From: Clostridia bacterium
GTDB lineage: Bacteria; Bacillota; Clostridia; Oscillospirales; Acutalibacteraceae
Length of the DNA stretch: 6,071 nt
Assembly (NCBI GenBank): GCA_017631745.1
Contig: JAGBSR010000031.1
Location: forward strand, 1-6,071
Reading direction: 5' to 3'
In this document: positions 5,962 to 6,071 of the stretch, in pieces
How the letters are laid out: every line of letters starts with the position of its first letter
How positions within the stretch are numbered: position 1 is the first letter of the stretch
Position numbers and translations under genes: made by a program
Notes under the pieces: generated by a model
Told to the model about the DNA's origin: nothing
The model's database searches: none
What the model saw: only the letters and a program-made list of their open reading frames with translations

Positions 5962-6071
5962 TTACATATAAACTCTCTCTCGGAAGTAATCTGCTCTTAC
6001 GACGCCTCCCTGAGTGAGAATACCCATATCGTTCAATTCTTCATTGAGCTCCTTGATAAGTCTGTAAGCTG
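5962..6071 (-). CDS. C-terminal end of a small excisionase-like/HTH protein (5' end outside window)
   Basis: This minus-strand frame is open from the right edge for 35 codons to a TAA at 5964-5962; the other two frames close quickly. The peptide contains YRLIKELNEELNDMGI, then TQGGVVRADYFRERVYM at the end. The pattern (helix with LNEEL, Gly-Ile-Leu turn, Gly-x-Val, then YFxER near the C-terminus) resembles small DNA-binding proteins carried by integrative and conjugative elements and prophages of Firmicutes, often called excisionase-like. This is pattern memory, and the HTH half is missing. A terminator 6 bases downstream supports a real gene. It converges on guaA, so it belongs to a different transcription unit, possibly an integrated element. 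Confidence 0.65.
   Translation of the reverse strand, partial: AYRLIKELNEELNDMGILTQGGVVRADYFRERVYM

Noticed and set aside
1..6071. CRISPR array, tRNA or rRNA genes
   Set aside because: No regularly spaced repeats with unique spacers and no tRNA cloverleaf or rRNA segment could be recognised on either strand.

Overview
The window looks like chromosome from a Clostridia-type Firmicute, most likely Oscillospiraceae/Ruminococcaceae of gut type. The evidence is strong GGAGG-type ribosome binding sites, AT-rich spacers with TTGACA/TATAAT-like promoters, an S-layer-homology-like tail, a DUF6273-type secreted protein with Cys-rich repeats, and a Firmicute-style 'F420 ligase' homologue. The assignment is from protein style only; no rRNA or other phylogenetic marker is present.

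Left part (1-3093): two probable cell-surface genes on the + strand. The first is the 3' portion of an SGNH/GDSL esterase with a C-terminal SLH-like segment, closed by a strong terminator. A 346-base spacer follows, holding a hairpin, a hexanucleotide microsatellite and an almost consensus promoter. The second is a secreted 503-residue protein: signal peptide, DUF6273-like domain, His/Cys repeats and an amphipathic C-terminal helix.

Middle spacer (3094-3474): the first ~180 bases are more GC-rich than their surroundings, contain two hairpins and are bracketed by a 12-base direct repeat, which suggests a small non-coding repeat element. The rest is AT-rich and carries two candidate promoters.

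Right part (3475-5781): two well-expressed-looking housekeeping-type genes on the + strand, 57 bases apart. They are a CofE-like (F420-0:L-glutamate ligase family) protein of unknown role and a GMP synthase that has only the ATP-pyrophosphatase and dimerisation domains. A perfect 10-bp-stem terminator follows. The missing glutaminase subunit is not in this window. Their adjacency suggests possible co-transcription, but a functional link is unproven.

Right edge (5782-6071): a short AT-rich region with repeated octamers and a stop-to-stop stretch reminiscent of an integrase C-terminus, then a minus-strand terminator and the end of a minus-strand gene resembling small excisionase/HTH proteins of mobile elements. 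The 3' end of guaA is a known integration hotspot, so this edge may be the boundary or scar of an integrative element. This is the most interesting hypothesis here; no convincing new defence or biosynthetic system is visible.
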